Shown here one piece after another: positions 1-8,462 of a stretch of 33,707 nucleotides of DNA. The position numbers were made by a program, and so were the translations under genes. The notes beneath the pieces were generated by a model. That model was not told the DNA's origin and did no database searches. It was given only the letters and a program-made list of their open reading frames with translations. Each line of letters begins with the position of its first letter. The first letter of the stretch is position 1. The DNA lies in the NCBI GenBank assembly GCA_051745635.1, contig JBNJEH010000031.1:1-33707 (forward strand), read 5' to 3'. Origin of the DNA: Brumimicrobium sp051745635. GTDB lineage: Bacteria > Bacteroidota > Bacteroidia > Flavobacteriales_D > Crocinitomicaceae.

Positions 1-49
1 GTTGAAGGTTAAGTGGGTCGGAGAGTTTCCAGGCGCTAGACTTTTTTGT

Positions 50-80
50 TTTACTTTTTTTGGCAATGAAAAAAAGTAAA
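50..80. repeat. AT-rich perfect inverted repeat (12-bp arms)
   Basis: TTTACTTTTTTT (50-61) and AAAAAAAGTAAA (69-80) are perfect reverse complements around the 7-nt loop GGCAATG. Neither strand has a T-run immediately after the stem, so it is not a classical intrinsic terminator, although it may end or stabilise a transcript arriving from beyond the left edge. I have an uncertain recollection of similar TTACTTTTTTT dyads in intergenic DNA of Bacteroidota. The arms are directly visible; the function is unknown. Confidence 0.6.
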
Positions 81-559
81 GAAGGTCAAAAAGAAAAATC
101 ACAAATGTTGAATAATCACTTCTAAATTCATGCTTAATCCTCAACTTTTGATCTTGATTCATAGTAAGCCCAACAGCCAACTTGCAGATTTTTAAGTTTC
201 AAATCCTACTGTGTATACTAAAAGTGGGAAAGGGCGAGCACAAACTTCTGGGAATACATATTTCTCGAAGTGAAATATCCGCTTCTGCTCGAGATTATAC
301 AACCTTCTAACCCTTCCCAACGAACAAAACTAAACTTAACGTTGCCTCGACAGGAATATACAACATGGACAAAAGTTGGACGAATCGCGATTATAGGTTT
401 ATTTGTCACTGCAGAGACGTTATGAAAAAGGTGTCTAAGACCTGTGCTACACCAATGAAAAATTAAAATATTTAAATTCAGTGATTTAATTATTTCACAT
501 TGCGGCAACCATTTGTTACTTTTACCGTTAGATAGTTAACATTAAACCATAAAACTACT
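81..559. other. Gene-free stretch upstream of the T9SS surface protein
   Basis: About 480 nt with no convincing gene. A 96-codon reading frame on the minus strand (218-508) has no recognisable motif and an unlikely composition. The best promoter-like match before the next gene is TACTTTTA (517-524), close to the Bacteroidota -7 consensus TAnnTTTG, but no TTG lies 19 nt upstream, so no promoter is called. Confidence 0.5.
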
Positions 560-3500
560 ATGAAAAAGATACTACTGATAAGCTTCTTTTTAATATCAGC
601 GGGTCTGGTATTCGGACAATCGACGAAAGGAAAAGAGTTTTGGTTTGGCTATATTGCGAATCTCGTAAGTGTAGCGCCAGATATTTATATTTCAGCTGAA
701 CAGGATGTTAATGGAACGATTGAAATTCCCGGTTTAGGATATAATCAAAATTTTAATGTGAATGCCGGGACAACACAGTCATTTACATTGCCGATTGGTG
801 CGGTTCCAGGATATAATGAAGGGATGCACAACCTCGCGGTACATGTTACTTCTTGCGATTCAATAACAGTATATGCCGTTAATCCCGGATCGGCCTCATC
901 AGATGCGACTGTGGTTTATCCGCAGACTTCGCTGGGTATTGAATATTCCGTGCTCAATATGACAGGCGACCCGGGTGATTGGGGGGATGCTGCCATTATA
1001 GTAGCTACAGAGGATAATACAGATATCGAAATCACTCCGAGTGTCAATACCGATGGAGGTCAGGCTGCCGGAGTTCCATTTACGATTACGTTGGATCAGG
1101 GCGAACTCTATCAGCTTACGCACAATAGTGGAGCTGCAGATCTTACAGGTACCAAAATTGTAGGAGTCAATAATAATGATTGTCTGCCCTTTGCCGTTTT
1201 TTCTGGATCCCAGTGTATCAATATAGGTGGTTGTACAGCCTGTGATCACTTATACGAACAGTTGTTGCCCGATGCAAATTTAGGGATGACCTATGCCGCT
1301 ATACCCCACGCTCAGAAGAACCTGACGCACTATCGGGTGTTAGCCACGCAAAACAATACAGATGTGTTTGTGGACGGCGTCCAGGTTGCGAACCTCAATG
1401 CAGGTCAGTTTCACGAATTCGCCAATAATACATTTTCACTCATAACGGCTTCTAAACCTGTTTCTGCGATGCAATATGCGGAAGGTGTAAGTTGTGGAGG
1501 TCCTGGTGATCCTTTTGAGGTCCTTCTTTATCCCGTCGAACAGTCACTGGAAAATATTACGTTTAATGCCCTTCAGACTCCTTTGGTGAACGACTACTGG
1601 GTAAATATTTTAGTGGAAACAGCCAATGTTGCGAATGTAACACTTGACGGGGCGAACATTGCAGGTGATTTTACGCCATTTCCTTCGAATGCAGCCTATA
1701 GCTATGCACGGATCAATATCGGTGCAGGGGACCACACGTTAACTTCTCCCGGTGGAGCATTAGCAAATGTGTACGGCTGGGGAAATGCTGAATCTTTCGG
1801 TTATTGTGCGGGAGCGTCGCTCAAGAATCTTACCAATGATTTTGATATTGACGAGTCGCCCACTTGTATTAACGACCCCATTGATTTTTCTGCTGTTCCG
1901 GATCCTTTAACGGCAGGGTTTGAATGGGACTTTGGTGACGGTAGTGCCAGTGTAACCGGTCAAAACGCTACTCATGGTTATACACAACCGGGTACTTATG
2001 ATGTGACACTTACTAAAATTATTAACAACGGCTGTGATGTCAATATCGTGAAACCCGTAGACATCGTTAGTCCGCCAATCGCTGTTGATCAAAATGATAC
2101 ATCTGTTTGCGCGGGAACTTCGCTGGATTTGAAAGTACCAGTCAATGAACCTTTTGATGTGGAGCGATATAATGATTGCGGAGACACTGTTGTTCAGACG
2201 ATTAACATTAATTACGACACCTTGTACTGGAGTACCGGTGAGAGTGGTGATTCCATACAAATTACGCCGATGACGGATACAGTAGTGTATGTTTACGGAG
2301 AAAACGACAATTCAACGTGTATGGCCGTAGACTCAGTCGTTATAGATGTCATTGATGTGGCTCCCGATTTTACGGTTACCGATGCTTGTCTGGCTGATTC
2401 ATTCTGTGTGGTCAATCAAACGGTTACCAACGGTCCGGTACAAAACTCGGACTATTATCTCGATAATAATTTGTTATTCAACGATACTTTGGATTTTTGT
2501 TACCAAATGAATACAATTGGCAATTATGACTTGAAGTTTGTCGTAACAACCGATATTGGTTGTACAGACTCGATTACCAAACAAGTTGAAGTTTTTGCAG
2601 AACCCGATGCGGACTTTACATTTGACAATGCGTGTGATGGTGAAGCAGTGAGCTTTACAAGTACAGCGTTGGGCAATGGAGGGACGATTGATAATTATTA
2701 CTGGGATATTGATAATGATACCATCAGCGATTTAACAGGAAGTTCCAATGATTATGAATTCTCAACACAAGGAACTTACGATATCATTCATTTCGTTGAA
2801 ACGGCGAGTGGATGTCGCGACACGGTAGCTAATGAGGTGACCGTTCACTCCTTGCCCAATATGGATTTCACATTTGAGAATGAATGCCTGGACACCCTCA
2901 TTACTTTTGAAGACGCGTCTACCATTACACCCGTTACAGATGATGTGATTGATCAGTTGGAGTGGCAACTCGGCGATGGTACTACCGCAAATGGTTCACC
3001 CGTCACCCATCAGTATTCGAGTGAAAATAGTTACGAAGTCATGCTGATCGCTACAACCAACAAAGGTTGTAAAGATACACTGCAACAAGACGTAACTCCA
3101 TTTCCCATGCCCGAAGCAGATTTTACATTCGATAATGTCTGTCTGGGAGAAACAATGAATTTTGTTGATGAATCGACTGTATCAAGTAATTATACGAACA
3201 ATAATATTGCCAACTGGAGCTGGGATTTTGATGACGGCAATACATCGACCAATCAAAACCCTGCACACGATTATGCAGGGCACGGGGTATTTATGGTAAA
3301 TTTGAATGTAGAGACTAATAATGGTTGTGAAGATGAGATTGATCAGGAGGTCACGGTCTATCCGCTTCCTGAAGTGAGTTTTACAGGTGAGAATTTGAGT
3401 GGTTGTGCGCCATTATGCCCTTCAGTAACATCCACTTCCACTGTCGAAGCGCCCTTTTCGATAGCGAATTACGAATGGACATTGAGCGACGGAACGACGT

Positions 3501-4180
3501 ATTCGGGTTCATCATTTCAGGATTGTTTTGAAAATAATTCGGGGAGCACAGATTTTTATGGATTGACATTGACCGTTGAAACCGCTGGAGGATGTGTCGA
3601 TGACACAACAGCGAGCAATTACATTGAAGTCAATCATCATCCCATCGCTTCATTTAATTTCTCTCCTCAAAATCCGGACGTTATTGACAATACGGTAGAG
3701 TTTATCAATACTTCTCTCTACGCCGATAGTTATGACTGGACGATTGATGAACTGGGAAGTTATACAGCGATAAACCCAGAGGTAACATTCCCGGCAGAAC
3801 CGGCGTCTTATGAGGTACAACTCGTTGCATCTACATCGGCGAATTGTGTCGACACTGCCAGATCTGTAGTAGTCATTGAAGATCGCATCGTGTTTTATGT
3901 TCCCAATACATTTACGCCAGATCAGGATGACTTTAATGAGATCTTCCAACCAGTATTCACTTCAGGTTTTGATCCGTTCGATTTTAATCTGTTGATTTAT
4001 AACCGCTGGGGGGAAGTAGTGTTTGAATCGAATAATGCCGAGGTCGGCTGGGACGGAACTTATGGAAATGCTTCGCAAGAAATAGTCCCCGATGGAACCT
4101 ATATCTGGAAAATTGAATTTAAAGAAACAATGTCGGATGAACGCCATACGCACACCGGACACGTCAATGTTCTTAAATAA
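560..4180 (+). CDS. T9SS type B-sorted PKD-repeat surface protein (gliding-motility-associated C-terminal domain)
   Basis: Large secreted protein of 1206 aa, probably a surface adhesin or matrix protein. A Sec signal peptide spans about residues 1-19 (cleavage after LVFG). Residues about 20-420, beginning STKGKEFWFGY, resemble the IgGFc-binding-type N-terminal domain found in Bacteroidota surface proteins. PKD/Ig-like units follow, with WDFGDG at about 455, WDIDND at 714, WQLGDG at 800, WDFDDG at 886, WTLSDG at 970 and a degenerate unit at about 1058. The last 95 residues, from FYVPNTFTPDQDDFNE (about 1112) through YNRWGEVVF to the lysine C-terminus, match the CHU_C/gliding-motility C-terminal signal used as a type B T9SS sorting domain. 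Export through the Sec and type IX pathways and retention at or release from the cell surface are inferred from the family. Many Cys pairs suggest disulfides. It is a single-gene unit closed by a strong terminator. Confidence 0.93.
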   Translation: MKKILLISFFLISAGLVFGQSTKGKEFWFGYIANLVSVAPDIYISAEQDVNGTIEIPGLGYNQNFNVNAGTTQSFTLPIGAVPGYNEGMHNLAVHVTSCDSITVYAVNPGSASSDATVVYPQTSLGIEYSVLNMTGDPGDWGDAAIIVATEDNTDIEITPSVNTDGGQAAGVPFTITLDQGELYQLTHNSGAADLTGTKIVGVNNNDCLPFAVFSGSQCINIGGCTACDHLYEQLLPDANLGMTYAAIPHAQKNLTHYRVLATQNNTDVFVDGVQVANLNAGQFHEFANNTFSLITASKPVSAMQYAEGVSCGGPGDPFEVLLYPVEQSLENITFNALQTPLVNDYWVNILVETANVANVTLDGANIAGDFTPFPSNAAYSYARINIGAGDHTLTSPGGALANVYGWGNAESFGYCAGASLKNLTNDFDIDESPTCINDPIDFSAVPDPLTAGFEWDFGDGSASVTGQNATHGYTQPGTYDVTLTKIINNGCDVNIVKPVDIVSPPIAVDQNDTSVCAGTSLDLKVPVNEPFDVERYNDCGDTVVQTININYDTLYWSTGESGDSIQITPMTDTVVYVYGENDNSTCMAVDSVVIDVIDVAPDFTVTDACLADSFCVVNQTVTNGPVQNSDYYLDNNLLFNDTLDFCYQMNTIGNYDLKFVVTTDIGCTDSITKQVEVFAEPDADFTFDNACDGEAVSFTSTALGNGGTIDNYYWDIDNDTISDLTGSSNDYEFSTQGTYDIIHFVETASGCRDTVANEVTVHSLPNMDFTFENECLDTLITFEDASTITPVTDDVIDQLEWQLGDGTTANGSPVTHQYSSENSYEVMLIATTNKGCKDTLQQDVTPFPMPEADFTFDNVCLGETMNFVDESTVSSNYTNNNIANWSWDFDDGNTSTNQNPAHDYAGHGVFMVNLNVETNNGCEDEIDQEVTVYPLPEVSFTGENLSGCAPLCPSVTSTSTVEAPFSIANYEWTLSDGTTYSGSSFQDCFENNSGSTDFYGLTLTVETAGGCVDDTTASNYIEVNHHPIASFNFSPQNPDVIDNTVEFINTSLYADSYDWTIDELGSYTAINPEVTFPAEPASYEVQLVASTSANCVDTARSVVVIEDRIVFYVPNTFTPDQDDFNEIFQPVFTSGFDPFDFNLLIYNRWGEVVFESNNAEVGWDGTYGNASQEIVPDGTYIWKIEFKETMSDERHTHTGHVNVLK

Positions 4181-4265
4181 ATGCAAAAGAGTTATTGATA
4201 AACGCTGGCGGAAGAACGTTGTACCGTCCATTATTTGATAACTTTTAGAACTCATGATGAGATCG

Positions 4266-4294
4266 GACAGGCTGTGATTTGCAGCCTGTTTTTT
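4266..4294 (+). terminator. Rho-independent terminator after the T9SS surface protein
   Basis: ACAGGCTG (4267-4274) pairs with CAGCCTGT (4282-4289) around the loop TGATTTG, and a run of six T covers 4289-4294. Stem, loop and T-tract are all of classical form. It separates the surface-protein gene from the phytochrome operon. Confidence 0.9.
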
Positions 4295-4419
4295 ATTTCA
4301 AGGCCTCGCCAGTTCAAAGCTTTTTTATATTTCTCACCTTTAACACGAATGATTAAATTCACGAATAATTCCGTTTACCAGTTGTTTTTTCATTAATTTA
4401 GATTCATATTTAGCTACAC

Positions 4420-4812
4420 ATGGTAAAAAAAGGCCAAATTTGTGTTTTGATCGACGATGATGATGATGATCAATTGATATTTTCGTCAACGGTGAACAAG
4501 CATTTTTCATCCTATGACTTTCGCGTGTTTTCTAGTTTCGATGAGGCAGAGGAGCTGCTCGAGCAAAATGCGGCAGAAATCGGAGCTGTGTTTATCGATC
4601 TCAATATGCCGCGATTAAATGGAAAGGAAGGCATTTCCAGGCTGAGAAATCATCCGGCTTATAAACGGAAGCCATTGATCATTTATTCGACTTCAAACAA
4701 TCCTGAAGATGTCAATCAGTGCTTGAAAAGTGGGGCGACGGCATTCATAACAAAACCCTCCAGAATCAATCATTTGGTCGATGAATTATCCAATTATTTA
4801 GTAACATCTTGA
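4420..4812 (+). CDS. Single-domain response regulator (CheY/Rcp1-like), probable phytochrome partner
   Basis: Stand-alone receiver domain of 130 aa with no output domain. The acidic pocket is the run D12-D17, the phospho-acceptor is D60 in FIDLNMPRLNG, the conserved Ser/Thr is at about S90 (IIYSTS) and the conserved Lys is K112 (ITKPS). It is the first gene of a three-gene unit, with 4 nt to the heme oxygenase gene, which in turn overlaps the phytochrome gene. Receivers of this kind (Rcp1 in cyanobacteria) accept phosphate from phytochrome kinases, and the phytochrome here has no receiver of its own, so this is the most likely cognate partner. As it has no DNA-binding domain, the signal probably goes to another protein or acts as a phosphate relay or sink. 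Start codon ATG at 4420; no promoter could be assigned in the AT-rich leader. Confidence 0.93.
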   Translation: MVKKGQICVLIDDDDDDQLIFSSTVNKHFSSYDFRVFSSFDEAEELLEQNAAEIGAVFIDLNMPRLNGKEGISRLRNHPAYKRKPLIIYSTSNNPEDVNQCLKSGATAFITKPSRINHLVDELSNYLVTS

Positions 4813-4816
4813 ATTC

Positions 4817-5389
4817 ATGTCTATACTAGAAAATTTGCGGGCTGAAACGCGGGAAATCCATGAAGAACTGGATCAACTTCCGTTTTTGCGCACTTTGTTA
4901 TCCGGAGAGGGAACGATTGATGATTACGTCAAATACCTGGAAATTTTCGGAGGAATACATGCAGCTGTAGAAGGTGCTCTGTTTCCCGTTTTGACTGAGC
5001 CCCTCAAAAAGTTTAAGGACAATACGAGAATTCCGGCAATTGAACAGGACCTTTCCTTTTTCGACACAAATATTCCGAAAGTTGACCTGCCTGAATTGAC
5101 AATCTCGGAAGAAGGAGCACCCGGAGCGCTTTACGTGCTTGAAGGATCGCGTTTGGGTGGCAGGTATATTGCAAAGCAGCTGAAGGAGAAATATAAGATT
5201 TCTGATGATGCGCTTCATTTCCTCACGGAACAACCGGAGCACAAGTGGAAAACAGTGCGCGCAGCTATAGAAAACAGCGATGCAGAGCATTTAGAAGCTA
5301 TCATTTCTACGGCCAAAGAGACGTTTAATTTTTTTAAACAAGGTATCACGCTATTAATGGATCGTCATGAAACAGATCGAGCGCAATGA
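4817..5389 (+). CDS. bphO: Biliverdin-producing heme oxygenase (BphO)
   Basis: A 190-aa all-helical heme oxygenase, near the usual bacterial length. The N-terminal LRAETREIHEEL places the proximal heme ligand at H15. The distal-helix signature GALYVLEGSRLGGRYIAKQL lies at residues 103-122, with the glycine-rich kink typical of the family. The enzyme opens heme to biliverdin IX-alpha, CO and iron, and biliverdin is the chromophore of bacteriophytochromes. It sits between the response regulator gene (4 nt upstream) and the phytochrome gene, whose ATG lies inside the last 23 nt of this gene, so translation is probably coupled. This context supports a role in chromophore supply rather than iron scavenging. 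Confidence 0.93.
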   Translation: MSILENLRAETREIHEELDQLPFLRTLLSGEGTIDDYVKYLEIFGGIHAAVEGALFPVLTEPLKKFKDNTRIPAIEQDLSFFDTNIPKVDLPELTISEEGAPGALYVLEGSRLGGRYIAKQLKEKYKISDDALHFLTEQPEHKWKTVRAAIENSDAEHLEAIISTAKETFNFFKQGITLLMDRHETDRAQ

Positions 5390-7619
5390 TATCGGCGACA
5401 TAAAAAAATGTGCTGATGAACCGATTCATCTTCCCGGTGCGCTCCAGGATTTTGGAACTTTGATAGGATTTGACAGGAAACGTCAGTCACTTGCATTTTA
5501 CGGAACACGTTTTACCGACTGGTTCCGCCTGTCTCATAAACAACTTGTTGATTGCTGCTGGCACGATTTAGCCAAATGGCTCGAGCTCCCTTTTGATGAC
5601 GAAATGTGGCGAAAATTGCTCCGTTCATCGAGTGTTTTGCCACATTATTTTCATTTTAATAATGCATCCTGGGTTGCTCACATGACGCAAGATGATGATT
5701 ATGTGATTGTCGAATTTGAACCTTGTGAAAGCACTCCATCTTCGGCATCTTATTTTGAGGGGCTGAGTAATTTTATTCAGCAGTCTAACAGCGTGTCCCA
5801 TTTTTATGATTTTTCAAGGTTGTTTGCACATCAATTGCGCGAAATTACTGGATATGACAGGGTGATGGTTTATCAATTTGACGAAAATTTTAATGGAGAA
5901 GTGTTCGCCGAATCGAAAATGGAGGAGCTCGAAGCTTTTGAAGGGTTGCATTACCCGCATACAGATATCCCGGCTCAGGCACGTGCACTTTACAAGAAAA
6001 AATTGGTTCGCACTATCCCCGACGTTCATGCTGAGGAACAACCCCTCGTGAAATGTGAAGATGCGCTGACCGCCAGTGATATTGATCTGAGTCAGTGCTA
6101 CACCAGAGGGGTATCGCCCATCCATATCGAATACCTGAAAAATATGGGCGTCTCAGCTACACTGACACTTTCAATTGTTATCGAAGAACAACTTTGGGGG
6201 CTGGTGGCGTGTCATCATCATTCCCCACGGCATATTGATTCAGCTGTGCGGCGCGATGCACTGTTGCAAACGGAGCTGTTTTCGGGCCAAATAAGGCGTT
6301 GGGAAGCCGCTGAGGATTTTAACAATGTACAGGAAAAAGAGCATATTTTTCAAAGTATTGTTGAACAAATCGAAGGGGCTAAGGATAAATTCCAAACCGC
6401 GACGGCGTCGATTTATTTTACGGGATTGACAGAATCGACGGGTGGTGCAATTCTCGCGAATGACAAGATTTACCGTATCGGTGACACTCCTGAAGATGCG
6501 GACATTTTAGCGATTCAGTCGTACATGAAACTGCATGAACACGAGGTTTTTTCATCCCACCAATTTTCTCGAGAAGCGCCATTTGCGAAAGCGTTTGAGC
6601 GCCATGCAAGCGGATTATTGTACTTCTCTTTAGATGCTGCCTCTAACAGTGCCATCATGTGGTTTCGACAAGAGCTATCCGAAGGAAAAAAATGGGGTGG
6701 AAAACCAAACTTATCGGGTGAAAAACGATTGACACCGCGATCTTCTTTTGCTGCCTGGGAGGAAGAAGTTGCTGGAAAGAGCAGTGCCTGGAAAAGTTAT
6801 CAGATTCAGGCTGGTTTGCGGCTGGGCGCTTATCTCGAGAAAGAAATATTTATTACAAATCTCAAACGGCAGAAGCAGCAACTCGAACGACTGACGCAGC
6901 AACTCCAGTCTAAAAATGATGAGCTCAGCCAATTCAACTGGTTAAGTAGTCACGACATGAAGGAGCCGTTGCGCAAAATTCGGTTGTTCATTGACCAAAT
7001 TTTCCTGGAGGACGACCGGCTCTCCGCTGAACAGCGTTCATATTTCGATCGGATTGCTAAAAGTGCAGAGCGCATGCAGGAACTTATTGCCGACCTGCTG
7101 GATTATGCGCAACTTTCCGGCGAGGAGTTGAAAAAACGCTTTAGTTTAAATGAGCTCATGGATGAGTTGGCCGAATTATTTGAAGAGCGCGACGGGATCA
7201 CAATAAGGTGCGGAAAATTACCGGAATTAGTGGGTGTTCGTTTTCAATTCAAGCAGGTTTTTCAAAATTTGATAAGCAATTCTCTGAAATTTAAGAAGCC
7301 CGATGAGCAAAGTATTGTGCAAATCAATGCAACTACATTAGCTGAAAAGGAACGAGAAATATACGCGCTGAATAAACAGCAGCGCTATGTTAAAATCAAT
7401 TATGTGGATAATGGAATTGGATTTGATCCTGCATATAATGAAAGGATATTCGAAGTATTCCAACGTTTGCATCGCACCACAACCTTTGAAGGAACTGGAA
7501 TAGGACTGGCAATTTGTAAGAAAATCATCGAAGCACACGGTGGAATGATTCGAGCCAACGGAGAGCCGGATCAGGGAGCGACGTTTACAATAATTCTACC
7601 TATACCTCCTGAAGAATAG
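5367..7619 (+). CDS. bphP: Bacteriophytochrome sensor histidine kinase (PAS-GAF-PHY-HisKA-HATPase)
   Basis: A 750-aa biliverdin-binding red/far-red photoreceptor kinase, cytoplasmic with no membrane segment. The probable chromophore Cys is C15, in the N-terminal extension just before the PAS-domain motif DEPIHLPGALQDFG, as in other bacteriophytochromes. The GAF domain has DRVMVYQFDENFNGEV, the DIP motif at residues 200-202 (PHTDIPAQARALY), and the chromophore-pocket His in SPIHIEYL plus the CHHH segment. The PHY tongue is canonical: WGG, then PRSSF at 457-461 and a W..EV.G.S..W segment. A short coiled coil leads to the HisKA box SSHDMKEPLRKI with H529, then the N-box (QNLISNS, N634), DNGIGF and GTGIGLAICKK. 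There is no fused receiver; the first gene of the operon probably supplies it. The start overlaps bphO by 23 nt. All key residues are present, so an active photoreceptor kinase is expected. Confidence 0.96.
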   Translation: MKQIERNDIGDIKKCADEPIHLPGALQDFGTLIGFDRKRQSLAFYGTRFTDWFRLSHKQLVDCCWHDLAKWLELPFDDEMWRKLLRSSSVLPHYFHFNNASWVAHMTQDDDYVIVEFEPCESTPSSASYFEGLSNFIQQSNSVSHFYDFSRLFAHQLREITGYDRVMVYQFDENFNGEVFAESKMEELEAFEGLHYPHTDIPAQARALYKKKLVRTIPDVHAEEQPLVKCEDALTASDIDLSQCYTRGVSPIHIEYLKNMGVSATLTLSIVIEEQLWGLVACHHHSPRHIDSAVRRDALLQTELFSGQIRRWEAAEDFNNVQEKEHIFQSIVEQIEGAKDKFQTATASIYFTGLTESTGGAILANDKIYRIGDTPEDADILAIQSYMKLHEHEVFSSHQFSREAPFAKAFERHASGLLYFSLDAASNSAIMWFRQELSEGKKWGGKPNLSGEKRLTPRSSFAAWEEEVAGKSSAWKSYQIQAGLRLGAYLEKEIFITNLKRQKQQLERLTQQLQSKNDELSQFNWLSSHDMKEPLRKIRLFIDQIFLEDDRLSAEQRSYFDRIAKSAERMQELIADLLDYAQLSGEELKKRFSLNELMDELAELFEERDGITIRCGKLPELVGVRFQFKQVFQNLISNSLKFKKPDEQSIVQINATTLAEKEREIYALNKQQRYVKINYVDNGIGFDPAYNERIFEVFQRLHRTTTFEGTGIGLAICKKIIEAHGGMIRANGEPDQGATFTIILPIPPEE

Positions 7620-7643
7620 CTTTTGAGCTGTTAAAATCCAGCT

Positions 7644-8462
7644 TTATTTAACCGAATTATCCTTTTCATCATCAGATTTCATGGGTGTTTTATATTTCAT
7701 GCTTTTTTGATCGAAAATAAAGAATACGAATAACTCTTCGGTGGGAAGGATCGCAGTGGGGGTGTAATTGTTGACATTTTCGATCGCCGAGGTGTCATAA
7801 TCCTTAATGATTCCCTCGTAAAGTGCGATGTCTTTTGCGACGCGAACACTGCTTTCCGGGTGATCGATAAAAAACGCTTTTGGTTCCGCCTCGCCAATCT
7901 TGTCGAACACAGGACAGCTGAAGGTCAAGTACAAGTTTTCGTCCCTTACCGTGTAATAGTTGCGATGCATACTGTTGCGCACCCGGTAATCTACATAAAA
8001 ATCGCGATGCGCCTCAGAGGTGATTTTTTCGAAGTGATGCTCCAGTGGGTATTTTGCATTGGAACCAATTGGAACGCTGCTGAGCAGTTTCTCTTTTCCA
8101 CCGAGTTTTACAAAAACATGGTTGAACGGACCCGTATGGCCCATTTTATTAAAAAAGGCTTCATTGTTGTTCTTTTTTGCACGTTTAAAGGCCCATTCTT
8201 TACGATTGACGAGAATAAGTGCATCTTCCAGCGTATCCGGGTTGATATAGGCATTGTTGATTTCAATCGTGTAATCTTCCGTTGCCTCGATGCCGAGCGA
8301 TGACTCTACCTGCCGTTTAATTTTGGCTTTAAAGTCGAGAGACGCTCCAGGTTGAGTATTACCTTCCTGGTTTTCGCCGACGTCCGAACAACTCGCTAAC
8401 AGGAGGAGTGCTAAACTATAGCTTAGAATCAGCGTTTGATGACTAAATGCGTTCGAGAACAT
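7644..8462 (-). CDS. Uncharacterised lipoprotein
   Basis: A 272-aa protein of unknown function. The N-terminus is hydrophobic and ends in the lipobox LLLASC, giving lipid-modified C25 and removal of the first 24 residues. The mature part is mixed alpha/beta with no motif I recognise; a polar linker (DVGENQEGNTQPG) follows the Cys. I prefer the ATG at 8462. A TTG six bases further upstream would add two residues but is a weaker start. The first 20 nt overlap the end of the nucleoside phosphorylase gene, so the two are probably co-transcribed and translationally coupled. The 3' end converges on the phytochrome operon with 24 nt between the stop codons, where only a weak AGCTG/CAGCT hairpin (7626-7643) could end transcription. 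Confidence 0.8.
   Translation of the reverse strand: MFSNAFSHQTLILSYSLALLLLASCSDVGENQEGNTQPGASLDFKAKIKRQVESSLGIEATEDYTIEINNAYINPDTLEDALILVNRKEWAFKRAKKNNNEAFFNKMGHTGPFNHVFVKLGGKEKLLSSVPIGSNAKYPLEHHFEKITSEAHRDFYVDYRVRNSMHRNYYTVRDENLYLTFSCPVFDKIGEAEPKAFFIDHPESSVRVAKDIALYEGIIKDYDTSAIENVNNYTPTAILPTEELFVFFIFDQKSMKYKTPMKSDDEKDNSVK

Noticed and set aside
218..508. 96-codon minus-strand frame in the left intergenic region.
   Set aside because: No recognisable motif, no promoter, unusual composition, and no partner gene; most likely chance.
4190..4243. AAGAGTTAT/ATAACTTTT pairing downstream of the T9SS gene.
   Set aside because: The loop exceeds 35 nt and a far better GC-rich terminator lies at 4266-4294.
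7626..7643. AGCTG/CAGCT hairpin between convergent phytochrome and lipoprotein genes as a bidirectional terminator.
   Set aside because: Only five pairs and a poor T-run on either side; possible but not strong enough to list as a feature.
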